Below, piece after piece: positions 38,409 through 49,500 of a DNA stretch of 64,000 nt. The first letter of the stretch is position 1. Every line of letters begins with the position of its first letter. This DNA is from Epiperipatus broadwayi. Its lineage: Eukaryota; Onychophora; Udeonychophora; Euonychophora; Peripatidae. The translations under genes and the position numbers were made by a program. Below the pieces are notes generated by a model. It was given only the letters and a program-made list of their open reading frames with translations, did not search any database and had not been told where the DNA came from. Location: positions 3,939,656 to 4,003,655 of the forward strand of contig JAQFVV010012396.1 of the NCBI GenBank assembly GCA_028023455.1, written 5' to 3'.

Positions 38409-40190
38409 ATGGAACTAAAAATTATTGCACTTAATGTCCAAGATAACAACTCAGTATCTAAACTTTTTTAATTTAAAAAATAGATAGGCAATGTACAACT
38501 TCACATTTTTGGATTGCTCAAGACAAAAGTATACATTAAATCTCATATTGACTCTGCTGCTTAACTCAATAGACAGGGCTTCTTTTCTTGCTCTAGGACA
38601 GTGTTCTTCAATGCTTCATCCATGGACTGGTGCCAGGCCACAGAAGTTTTTTACCGGTCTGCTGGTAGATTGGCAGGAAAGGTTGTTATAACAAAATAAT
38701 AAGAGTTTAAACTTAATTAATATAAACAATTTTTATTCATTTTTACCCAATTAAAAAAAAGGAAACAGAATGAAAACAAAATCTAATCAATCATACGTAA
38801 ATTAATTTGTTTTTCTAGTTATCACAGATGTTTATGGGGGGGGGGAGATAGAATTAAATTTTTTATTACTTTTCTAAAAAAATTCAAAATTAAAAAAAAA
38901 GTTTTTTTTTTTTATACAAACTCCAAATGTATATATAACTGCATTTTGTAAATTTAACGTTGTTGTTTTGATCAGTTATAACAATTATGCTCATCTAAGG
39001 CTACACAGTTTATATCTTTAAAAAAATTTATCTATAAACTTCTGCCAGGCTGTGAAACTTTATCATTATTTTTACCAGTCTGCAGGTGTGAAAAGGTTGA
39101 AGACCACTGCTCTAGGGCACATCATCACCATCAGCTGGATCTGGCATTGTTATCACCTGCATATATCCATTCTCATCCAAGATTATTTACATGAACTCAA
39201 ATTTCTTAATCATCAATTTCACAGCCATATTACAATACTAAATATTATATTTTATATAATTCCTCCTGGTCCTACTGTTATTTCAACTATTATTTTAACA
39301 ATTAAATCTTTGCTTGCATTTTATTCACATCCAATTGTTTTAAAGAATACTTTAATTTTCATTATCAATCATTCATGTCAAAATGGTTACATCTAATAAT
39401 CTTTCCACTTACGAGTGGACAAGTATTTTTGCCCATCAAGGATTTTTACCTTCCAAATTTAAGTTTCATAATAAAAAAAATGCCTCACTCATCAATTTTT
39501 GTTTTACTTGTCAATTCTACATCATTTAATTCAACTTGACTTAATCCTACTCCATTCTTTGATCACTCTGGACAATCTCTCATTGTGAATCTTGATGAAC
39601 TACACATCACAAACATTCATTTGCATAAAAACATTGAGTTCTTATACCCTCACATACCACAAAGTTCTTATTTTCTGAAGTTGATCAAGTACAAAAGTAC
39701 CTCACCTTTATACATAACATATCATTTAATATCCAATATCTTATATGCAGTTTATCTCCATCTTTCCAACTTCTGGAATTGATCAACAAGTTGCATATAT
39801 GGATTACAATAATGAAGCCTGCACATCATACTTACCAACAGTTATATACACATTCTCAGGCTTACCAAAAAACCATCACCAAACTTAAAGAATATCTTGC
39901 TATTAAAAAAAGAAGGATTCGTTTTACTCATCAGCACACATAAACTGAAAATATATTTGCTGAGCCCTGGACCATTCATCCACACTAAAATTCACTTTGG
40001 CATTCCAAATTGACAGTAATGTGTATGCAAGCGCTAGTATGATTAAGCCTACATACCAATATTTCAAGCAGAGTTTGCAAATTCACAATACATTTGCACC
40101 ATCTTCAGACTTATTTGGACCACATGATACCAATACCATATTCCAAACCATACCATTTTCTAACAAGCTGGTCACCATAAAAAATATGTT
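38409..40190 (+). pseudogene. LINE ORF2 endonuclease region (copy d), interrupted
   Basis: The start ATGGAACTAAAAATTATTGC gives MELKIIALN, matching the usual first beta strand of APE-type endonucleases (K-I..-N-V). After the MITE is skipped, homology with copy b resumes (CTTGCTCTAGG / CTTGTTCCAAG) and continues through the DHS block and an LHKNIEFLYPHIP segment parallel to LHKTIHVIYPSF. Stops and shifts make it non-functional. Confidence 0.7.
38599..39109. mobile_element. Non-autonomous hAT element (511 bp) nested in LINE copy d
   Basis: The left end starts CAGTGTTCTTCAATGCTTC; the right end on the other strand starts CAGTGGTCTTCAACCTTTTC. These match the CAGTGGTTCTCAACC-type termini of hAT transposons. 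It is flanked by an 8-bp target-site duplication, CTCTAGGA (38591-38598) and CTCTAGGG (39110-39117), one mismatch. Internal AT-rich sequence carries A, T and G homopolymers (a G9 run near 38837) and no transposase. Confidence 0.9.
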
Positions 40191-40199
40191 TTATGTTGT

Positions 40200-40840
40200 T
40201 TCATTATTATTTTATTTGTGTTTAATTTTAATTTTTAATATTAGCATGTTGAACCTAGGTATGCCACCCAGATGACACATTTAAATGATCTTCACAATGT
40301 TTGATTCTAGGCCAAAGGTCCACAGCCATGCCAACACTCACTTCCAGATATACATTCGCAACCATTGCAATGTGAACATGTTAGCATCAAATCACGCTGA
40401 CAGGAATGTGCATCTGACAGCGTGATATTATTTGAAGAAATATGATCTTCATCCAGTACAGGAATATACTTCTGTTTGGCTAAGGAATTGTGCATGTAAT
40501 ATAAAGAGAAAAAATGCTACATATGGATGGGAGAGCAGTCTATCTTGCCAGCTTATCATCGCAATCCATAGAGCTGGAATGGGTCAATGGTGCAGGAAAT
40601 ACATCTGCATCCATTGCAACAATATGACTGCCTCTTTGGAGTCATGTATTCAGTTGGGCATGTTACCCTAATGTGTGAACACACTTCACATTACATTGAT
40701 GTAAATGTCCATTTATCTCTCCACCAGCATTGACACAACTACAAAACAAATAATCTGAAATCAAAACCCCCTTAAAACTAACATATATTTAAATGAGGCT
40801 AAATGGCTACCTATATTCAACTTACATTAATTTAAAAATT
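40200..40840. mobile_element. Partial third copy (C) of the 1.88-kb element
   Basis: Homologous to about 9510-10155 of copy A: TTAGCATGTTGA, CTTCCAGATATA, CAGGAATGTGCATCTGACAG, GACTGCCTCTTTGG and CAGTTGGGCATGTT all recur in order. Both ends of the element are missing. Its left edge coincides with the abrupt end of LINE copy d. It carries a 62-codon minus frame with eight cysteines (40307-40495) and an overlapping 79-codon plus frame (40432-40671); neither is open in copies A or B. Confidence 0.8.
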
Positions 40841-42120
40841 TTTTAAAAAATCTTTATTTTAAGGTTTTAAAATCATTTTACAATGACACATTATAGTTAA
40901 CTTATTTTACCACAAATACTATTTAACCTACTTTTCCTTTTTTTTAAATTCAATAATGCACAAATAGCAATAAGTATTTTCATCTTTAAATTTAAATTTG
41001 CAATCGCAAACCCCTACCCTATTGCAAACAGATCTTATTAAACATGAATAAAAAAAACAATACATATTTTAAGAGATTACGTTTTGACTTTAGATCAGAG
41101 TTTAAAATTGCAGTTTATAAAAAAATAAAGTTCAGGCTTGCTCAGGAAAGAAAGTCTATAGTTCATTTTAAAGGCAAATAAAGTTCAAAGATTTTAAAGT
41201 TTAAGAGAGTTTATACTTCATTTTATCATTTACAAATATATACTTTCCTTTGTCCATGCTTGTTTTTTTGCGACAAAGATCTGAGTTACGCAAGGGCCTT
41301 GTTCTTGCAGATGTTGACTATTTATGAAGCTTAATGAGTATTTCTGCATATGGCACCAGTAGTTCAATCCTGGAATCCGTGAAGATGAAAGCTGCCTTCG
41401 GCTGGCCAAACTAAAGAAAGCACGATGAAGCTGATTACATTCTTGTTGATGGCGATAATAGCTTTTTAAATTTTTATTTTTACTTTCAGCACAGATGAAT
41501 GAATTTAAAACTTTAATTTTCTAATTCTCCAATTCCTTGTTTCTTTTGGATTTTTCTTTTTATAGTCCTGAGGTGTCTTATCTCTGGAATGCATGGATCC
41601 ATCTCACATATTTCATATCTATATTTCATTGGTTCATTGAATTTGTCACCAAGTAGATTTTGGGTTTGTGGCTAAGTAGACTTTGGGTTTTTCACTGAGG
41701 TCTGTGTCTATATCTTTGGGTGAGAAAAGCAAGTCTTTTGTTTCTATTCTTGACTCTTATCTTTTTCGGAAACATCTTTTCAATGGTCATTTTGCCTTAA
41801 GGATCTGTTTGTAATTTTTTATTTTTAAGATTAAAAACTCTCTTCATTATTTTTAAAATTAAAAGGTTTTTTTTATTATATTTTATTTAAAGATTAGAAT
41901 CTTTGTTTCAATTCTATAATTTTTTTAAAGCTTATCTTATTTTAATATTTAAATCAAACATATTAATAAATTAATAATTCGTTATTTGTGCATTTTGAAC
42001 GTTTGTGCTTTTAATTCAGTATTAGATATTTACAAAAAAGTTAAGTATTTAAATTTAAATGTAACGTATGTATATATCCCGTTACAATATATATATATAT
42101 ATATATAATATATATATATT
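40841..42120. other. Non-coding stretch with slightly higher G+C at 41280-41450
   Basis: The patch 41280-41450 reads as less AT-rich and could be an exon or old element, but no frame or splice-site pair stands out. A (TA)n array lies at 42088-42119. Confidence 0.45.
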
Positions 42121-42159
42121 GAGCAATAATATAAAGTTATGTGTAAGACATTGTGGTCT

Positions 42160-42205
42160 GGGACAGCTGATGAGTAATGTTTCAGCATGAAATGTACATC
42201 TTTGA
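42160..42205 (+). ncRNA. Degenerate hammerhead-ribozyme-like motif
   Basis: CTGATGA core at 42167-42173, then a weakened helix II (GTAATG / CAGCAT around TTT), an intact GAAA (42089+100, i.e. 42189-42192), a two-pair helix III (TG-TA-CA) and the cleavage triplet ATC. This is the order of a type I hammerhead with minimal helix III, and most bases match the 57-kb motifs. Helix I is not preserved (ACAG against TTTG), so it is probably an inactive relic. Confidence 0.5.
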
Positions 42206-43681
42206 AATTATACATCTTTTTCACAATGTTTTTGATCATATGTTTATGATTACAACCCTCTACAAGGTGTTAAAAGTGGATAGAAATCAATCCCTACCTT
42301 GCATAATAGTGATATAATAAAAATTATACTACAAAAATATTATTCATTATTGGATAATCTCAAGTCTAATAAATGATTAATAAAATTATTAATATATTGT
42401 AGAGGGACTCTGCATGTTTACCATTATAATGAAATGATTTCAAATTTGGAATAAAATAAGATTTTTTGAGAATAATGAAGTTTCCAAATAAGTTCAAAGT
42501 ATTTTTATGCAGCCAAGTAACTTATATAGCCTTTCAATATTGGTCTGTAAATAGTAATTAGTTATTTTTATCTAATAGACTAATGGATGGCCTGTGTAAT
42601 TAAGTTGATTGTTAATGAATCAGGGAGAAAAAACATGATAAAATCTAAATCAGTTTAATTAAAATACTGTGATGAATGTAAACGAAAATATGTAAAAAGT
42701 AAATATAATATATTACCTTAAAAAAAAAAAAAATCACACCCATATGCACAAAATAAAATGTAACCAAATAATTTGACGCCACAAAAATAATCTAACACTT
42801 TATTTGTTAAGATTTCATAAGAAATTTGACCACAAGAAAGGGCAAAACTGGAGCCATAATCCACAGATGTTAAACTTCACAGAATGCCACTTTACAATTG
42901 CATTAAACATCACAGGGTCTTATAAGATTTAAGGATTGTAAAGCCTGCAATAAAGTAATATTAATCACTCAGCAATTATTTTTATTTAAATATTACTTTT
43001 CTGTGGTAGAATAATGTAGATATTATATATATTTCTAATAAAATTAATTTGTAATTTAATCTCTTGAATTCCAAAGCTTTTAATACAAAAATGAAAAAAC
43101 TCAGTATGCTTAAAAGCAATTTAATAGACAGCAAACTCTAAATATAAAAAATATTTACATTTAGCATAAATACTAAACTTGCAGTAAAATAGAATTTAAA
43201 TCCTTGCATTGTAAAATTCAATTTACTCTCTAATCTACTGCCAAATCTCTTGGGAAGATTTTAATATTAGGTAAGTAGTCTGCAAATGTTAAAAAAAATC
43301 CATTTATCTTTTCTTTTTTTATATATATATTCCCCAAAACTGATTTGTTTAACTGAAAAATTTTAGAATCTTTCTTTTTTAAATGATAAAAAAAATAATA
43401 ATAAAGTATCAATAAAATATTATGTGACAAAGTTATACGTTTATAATGTAAACATCTAATTTTATCATAAACATTTTAAAATGGGAAATAGTCAAGTAAG
43501 TCTGTGAATATCTGTTTCTTTTTTCAATCTCAGATTTTGGTGAAATGATAGAGTGAAAATCCCTTCTGAATTTCTGACTTAAATATCATGTGACTTCCTG
43601 AGTAACTAGGCATTAGATTTTTTACCCCAACAAAGTTATTGTAATAATATTTCTTCCTTTATGTATGTTAATGCTGGAAAG
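42206..43681. other. AT-rich non-coding stretch
   Basis: No supported gene. The frames at 42030-42239 and 43230-43430 (minus) carry no motifs. An A13 run occurs at 42720. Confidence 0.5.
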
Positions 43682-46197
43682 GAGTGTTTTTCAAACTTTA
43701 TATCTCACTGCATATTTGAGCCTGTAGTTAAGCTTCCATGGCACACTTAAATTATGATGATAAAAAAGCATATACCTTTCATGATATTTTAAATGATAAA
43801 ATTTCAATGTTAAAATTTGTCCATAATGAAAGCTGGGTTGATATATTAAATATTTTTTTTATTTATAGTGAATTGTCTGTTTCAATTTTGTTTTAAATTT
43901 ATTTTTAACTTTTTGTGATTTATTTAATAACACAAACAAAATAATTTATTATAATTTGTAATATTCTTAAAAAAAACATATATTTATTTTTTATTTTAAT
44001 TTAACATTTAATGAAATATCTGATGATAACAGTTTTTTTAGAATATCTTTTTTGCAAGGGTAAATTTTGGACAGATATATATTTAAATCTTCTTCCAAGG
44101 CTTTTTACCTTGATTGATTTTGATTTTTGTTATAATATTGTTCTTTGCTGAAAAGCTTGCTTCATACATATATGAGACTGACAATGAAGATGTGTTTTTA
44201 ATGCTTTTTTATATTTGGAAATCTACTCTTAAGGGATAATGAAAATGATCAATATATGTTGTTGAATATTTTTTTTTGCAATCCTTTAACATTTTTTATT
44301 TATGTTAATTCTTCCTCTTCTGAAATATTTAAACTTTCTGGTATATATACACTTAAAATAAAGGATTTTTCACCTAGAGATGTCATATTAAGTATAGATG
44401 CAGGAAAATATTTTTTGCAAAAAGAGTGCTCAAACACTGAAATAAATCTGCAAGAAATGCAACTTGATTACACCAAACTTTGTTGTTGCAAAGTAAATCA
44501 TCTAATTTAGAATGTTACATTTCTTACAACATTGTTATCTCTTCTTTTAATTCAGAATATCATGATAGAACTCTTCTTTGAGATAACTATCTCACTTACA
44601 TATGCAATAAGAGCTACATATGTGAAGCATCTCTTGGGAAACATTATTCTGCAAATAATCTTGGTTGTAATGGCATGCTTTCTATATAATTAATAATTTT
44701 AATAGTGTTATAATTCAGGTATTAATAATTTTGACCTAGGAATTTTCTGCATCTACACAACATGTAAAAATAATTTTTGATTTTTTTTTTTGTATAAGGG
44801 TAACAAATCTTTCTATTTTACACTTCAGGACATAGATGAGGCTCTATTTGTACAAATATTTATGCAATAATCTGAAGACAAGTTATAAACAATTGAAGTA
44901 ATTATCAATCAAATCAAAAATATCTTGGCTCTTTGATTGACAAAGTAAAAACTGATCTATATTTTTTTCTTTACAAACAAGTCTATTGAATGCAAAACGT
45001 AAGAGCTTATCACTGATATAAGGAAAATTGTCCAACTGAATTGCAAACAGATTTACTTTTCAGAAGTGAGATATTACTTAAAATTCTATACTTTCAGATA
45101 AATCCTGAATACAAATTGTATTATCTGAGAGTTGAATTTTTAAAAATATCTTGGGTTTTTTTTTTTACCATTGTTTTTTTAAAATCACGCATAATGGATT
45201 CTACAACTGTATAAGATTTTTTATTCCTAGCTATAATTTCTACAAATGTGTAACTTGTTTCTTGTATTTTATATGAGTTGAATATTTGATCCATATTTTT
45301 AATTATTTAGTATTACTTAGTACATCTAAAATGTTGCACTGGCTTTTCAGACAAATGGGAATGTCTGAATTACAAATGTCTCTTTAATTTGCTAGGAATA
45401 ACTTCATTTGCTAATGCTCACTAATTATGCATGTGAGATATGGTGGATTCTTTCACTATATATTAAATCAAATGATAAATAATTATCCTTATTTTGATGA
45501 ATAATTGTTTTTAATTTGGTTGCTGATTTATCAGATGAAATAGTATTTAATGTACTAACACTATCTTCCAATTTTTGTTGTTTAATTAAAACTGCATCCA
45601 TTTTAATTGAATGTTATGTAATAGAAATAAAAAATATCAAATCAAAAATAATAAAACTTAGTAAATTTTCAAACATAGGTATTAGTTAAACTCATTTGGA
45701 TAGCGATTTGCAAAGTAATTGTGCCCCAAATACTCTACTATTTCAAATCTAGATAGAACTGTATGACTTGTTCGATATGAGTTGCATATCCTCACTACTT
45801 TGAACACAATGAGGGATTGCTAAATCAAAATTTACTTATGCAACACTACCACAATATGATTTCATTCATTTTGGATAATTTTGAGATATATTAGTATTCA
45901 TTAATAAATCCATATCAAATAATGCCATATATGGATGCATTTCCTGACCTCATTTTTTAAGGCTACATTTCACCCACTTTAGAAACAATATGCATATGCA
46001 TTTTTCCTTATGAATATATATTTTTAATAAATTATAAGTATGTTTATTTATTATAATAATGATGTAATTATACAAACAATTTAAAACAGTTTCATTTTGG
46101 TATGTACACTTATTATGCTTTGACTTTTTCAAAAATTATTTAATTAATAATTTTGCAGTATACCCATTTATTGTGGCACACAAGTTGAAAATCATTG
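43682..46197 (-). mobile_element. hAT DNA transposon relic (2516 bp) with 8-bp TSD
   Basis: The left end (43682) reads GAGTGTTTTTCAAACTTT and soon GGCACACTT. The right end on the opposite strand reads CAATGATTTTCAACTTG and GTGTGCCAC. Both match CAGTG-TTTTCAAAC...GGCACAC hAT termini. The flanks are CTGGAAAG (43674-43681) and CTGTAAAG (46198-46205), a target-site duplication with one mismatch. A decayed transposase lies inside on the minus strand. Confidence 0.9.
44100..45620 (-). pseudogene. hAT transposase pseudogene (ZBED5/FAM200-like)
   Basis: Minus-strand translation in several frames shows, in order, LANEVIPSKLKRHL (near 45415) followed by HSHLSEKPVQHF, which matches the BED-finger end NEAMKPSKLRRHL.TKHP...KP..YF of ZBED5/FAM200-type hAT transposases. 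Then comes QLSDNTI.IQDLSES and DKLLRFAFNRLVCKEKNIDQ, parallel to the first catalytic region. INYIESMPLQPRLF (near 44690) and VR.LSQRRVL follow, parallel to VNFIKSRPLNSRLF and the EVRWLSRGRVL catalytic Glu region. VAFLADLFQCLSTL (near 44480) matches LAYLADIF..LN.L. Stops and frameshifts throughout; the catalytic Trp is lost. Confidence 0.85.
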
Positions 46198-46304
46198 CTG
46201 TAAAGACTCATTAAAGTTTTATAATATAGCTTCAAATGTTTAGATATTAAAATAATTTATATTAAGATAACAAGTGAAAGTTATTTGGTACTGTGATGGC
46301 AGAT

Positions 46305-46337
46305 ATATATATATATATATATATATGCTATAATATT

Positions 46338-46383
<46 letters not shown>
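46305..46383. repeat. Two (TA)n arrays bounding a short spacer
   Basis: TA repeats at 46305-46326 and 46341-46383 are separated by GCTATAATATTTG. They directly precede the 46.4-kb hairpin. Confidence 0.9.
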
Positions 46384-46384
<1 letters not shown>

Positions 46385-46385
<1 letters not shown>

Positions 46386-46514
46386 AATATTAAGCATTAA
46401 ATCACCCACATGGTTAAGAAATCCAGTACCACCCTCTGTAAACTAATATATAAATACATTAGAGGGCAGTACTGGATTTCTTAACCATGTGGAGTGATTT
46501 AATGCTTAATATTT
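46385..46514. repeat. Long hairpin with ~53-bp arms
   Basis: Left arm 46385-46437 and right arm 46461-46514 are inverted copies with about three substitutions and one indel, separated by 23 nt. Conserved blocks include ATGGTTAAGAAATCCAGTAC. Together with the flanking (TA)n this suggests a fold-back or MITE element. Confidence 0.9.
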
Positions 46515-46529
46515 ATATATTTATTTCAG

Positions 46530-49500
46530 TATAGTGTTATGCACTGGGACTATTATATATCTTCTATCTTCTCTTATATATATACATTGTGTCCTTTTCT
46601 ATAGGTCAGAAATAACTCATCACAGCAAATTATTAAAAAAATTTAAATTTAGAATATATTCTCTTTATGTGTTAATTATATTGTATTAGTAATGTCTTAA
46701 ATATACAATTTGAGGCTAAATAAAATACATAATGCATAAAATGATGATAAATCACTTAAGAACAGTTAAGTAAAACTAAAAATATTATTACATACGGTTG
46801 CAAAAGCTGGCCATAATAGATAATGCAGCTATGAATATTTAAAGTATGTTTAAAAGTTAAATTTTGATAGTCTAAAACTTATAGTTAAATAAATATTATA
46901 TTTAAAATTATGAATTATATTTAATAATTATAATTAATATCATATATTTTTAAAAGTAAGTTTTATGGTAGTGAAAGTTATATTTAATTCTATATTTTCT
47001 AAATTATTCTTCCAAGTTTCGTATTATTGTATTACTTTATTTAATACAACAAATGTAGCAAGTTATTATTATTCCCAGACAGAAAAATTGGATAGTCTGT
47101 CTTGGTTATATTAGTCATGTGACCTGTATAATAGTTATAGATGCTTACTAGTATTTAGATTAGTAAAGTTCAAAATATTTTAAAATTGCATTATAGAATT
47201 GAATATAATTATTACCTATCATAAAAGCAAATATTAAATATTAAGTTAACTATCATATAAAATGTTTTAAATAATGTAATAAAGATGAATACAGCTAATA
47301 AAACTTTAAATATTTTGTTTTAAAATAAACTAGATAAATTAAATGTTAAGAGTGGGATAAATTTATTAAATATTGTTTTTAAAAGTTGTTTAAAGATATT
47401 TAATTGATTTAGTAAAGTAATAATTGATTTAAAAATAATATTTTAAATAATATTTTTAAAGTTTTAATACATCATATTTTTTATTTTGAAATTTAATTGT
47501 GTAAGATTGTAACATTATGGAAATTTGGTATCAAACGAAAAGAATCAACCAATAGAATGACATATTTTCTAAGATATAAATACCAATTGCATGGGGGGGG
47601 GTATCAGTGGTGACTAATGGGTGATCAAAGGTATTAATGATCAAGTGTAGAAGCTATCAAGGAGATAGTAATTTTAAATTTTATTATTTTAGTCAATTTT
47701 AGTGCTCTCATACAATTTATTTGCAAAGCTAATAGGATATTATTTATAGTATTTGCAAAGAGAGTGTAATATAAAATATATTTAATAACTTTATTTTAAT
47801 ATGGCTTGCTAAATTTTAAATTTCTTTGCCAGTAGTATTCATCGGAAACTTAATCTACTTTGCAATAAAAATATGAAAATGCCAATAAGTAAAACATATT
47901 TAGTAGAAATTTTAAAGATAAATATAATAATTATGAATATAATATTGATAATATTAACACAGAGTACTATTCCAGTGAATAAATTAATTTTATGGACATT
48001 GTACAAGAAGCTTAATAGTAAATCTATTTGCCAGTTAAAAGTAAATTACACATTTATTTTTTTTATATAATGGCAAGATATTTTCGTCAAGGATCAACAA
48101 GTATTATGACAAGTAAATTTTAGAATAATTTTATGAAAATACAATATTATAGGAGTAAATGTTATATCTTTTTTGAAGGAAACATTTAAAATACTTGCAA
48201 GAAAATTATCTTAAGTAAAGATTAATGAAGATATTCTAGAAAAGTGTATGTTATTAAAACCTGAACAATATATAGGTTATACACATTTGTGAAAAATTAT
48301 TTTAAAGCTGATAATTTAACCATAATGAAACAACTGTAAATGGATAATAAATGGTAATAAGTTTTACTAAAAGAAGAAATCTACAAAGAAAATGAATATG
48401 TGAATAAATGAAAGTATGGAAATATAAAATATTTTATATTGCGCAAATAGTTTATCCAGATAATTCAAACTAAGCCAAAGGGACAAGATGCATCATTATG
48501 TCAACATGGGATATTTTATAAATAGAAGCTTCAAGGTATTATTTTTAATAATATAATTTATTATGATTTTAATAATAATCATTCTGGACTATAGAAGTCA
48601 TAAACTATTATTCTATAACTCTTCCAGGATGGATTGATTATTATTTTATTTAATTTTTCAAAATTTTAAAAGAGATATTATTTTTTATTATTTATTTTTT
48701 AAACCTGAGATTTTCATACTGGAAGGAGTACAACAAACATTTTGTTTGTTCATCATCATAGCAATGGGGGAGGTTGTAGAATTGCTCTTGAAGAGAACAT
48801 TAAAAAAAAAAACTCTTGAGAAAATGAAAAGCATTTTTGAAATGTATAAAAAAAATTTCATCTCAGCTGAAGATTAAGTAATATAATTTTAACTCATTTC
48901 TTAATTTTAAATGTAATTATTTGGATTTATAAGAGTAGGAACATGAATATTAATTTATTCATAATATTAGAATCTTATAATAGCATAATTTAATAATTTA
49001 AATAAGAACATTTTAAATAAAGGTATGGATGTATTTTTTTATGTATGCAATGTTGTATCTAATTGATGGAAAACTGAAGACAGCAAGGTGATGGCAAGTC
49101 AATATCACTTGGTAATAGTTAATGAATATGATATATTTTTATGATGTATATTTTGTTTCTTTTTTCAGATTGCCTATGAATTATAGTGTATAGAAATTTA
49201 AATGTTAAATTATATGAAATGTATTTATACAACACTTTAAAATTATGAGATTAAGTTTATTTTGGGAGTATGCATACTATAATTTTATACTAGTAATATA
49301 ACACAGCATGATAATAAATATTTATGTGATTCTTTTAAAAACTTTCATATTATTGGATGTTCCAAGGATTCATGTGACAAATTTGTATCTTTTAGAATAT
49401 AGAATAAGAAAGTAAAACAAACTTTTCTTGTGGATCAGTGAGATTGCTCTAATTATAATGGAATTTTATTTATTATTTTGAATATGCAAGTTAGTATTTA

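Larger units (their letters stand above)
36256..40195 (+). mobile_element. LINE copy d: 5' region, ORF1 and endonuclease, 3'-truncated
   Basis: Fourth copy, and the only one with the 5' half. It begins next to a short (AAT)n (36258-36269), then about 200 bp of possible 5' UTR, a degraded ORF1 region (about 36460-37950), an inter-ORF region with a 47-bp inverted repeat, and ORF2 starting at 38409. The endonuclease N-terminus (MELKIIALNVQ...SVSK) is followed by a nested hAT MITE (38599-39109). The copy resumes in alignment with copy b through DHSGQSL (about 39556) and the post-endonuclease spacer, then stops at about 40195 where a partial copy of the 1.88-kb element begins. The RT is absent. 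Confidence 0.75.

Noticed and set aside
39920-39960. Minus-strand CTGATGAGT...ACGAA string resembling a hammerhead core
   Set aside because: Lies in decayed LINE ORF2 sequence, has GAAT instead of GAAA, a two-pair helix II and no helix I.
48775-48870. Possible integrase-like piece (TLKKKTLEKMKSIFEMY) of an LTR retrotransposon
   Set aside because: Too short; the expected SDNG motif does not follow, and no RT, protease or gag was found nearby.
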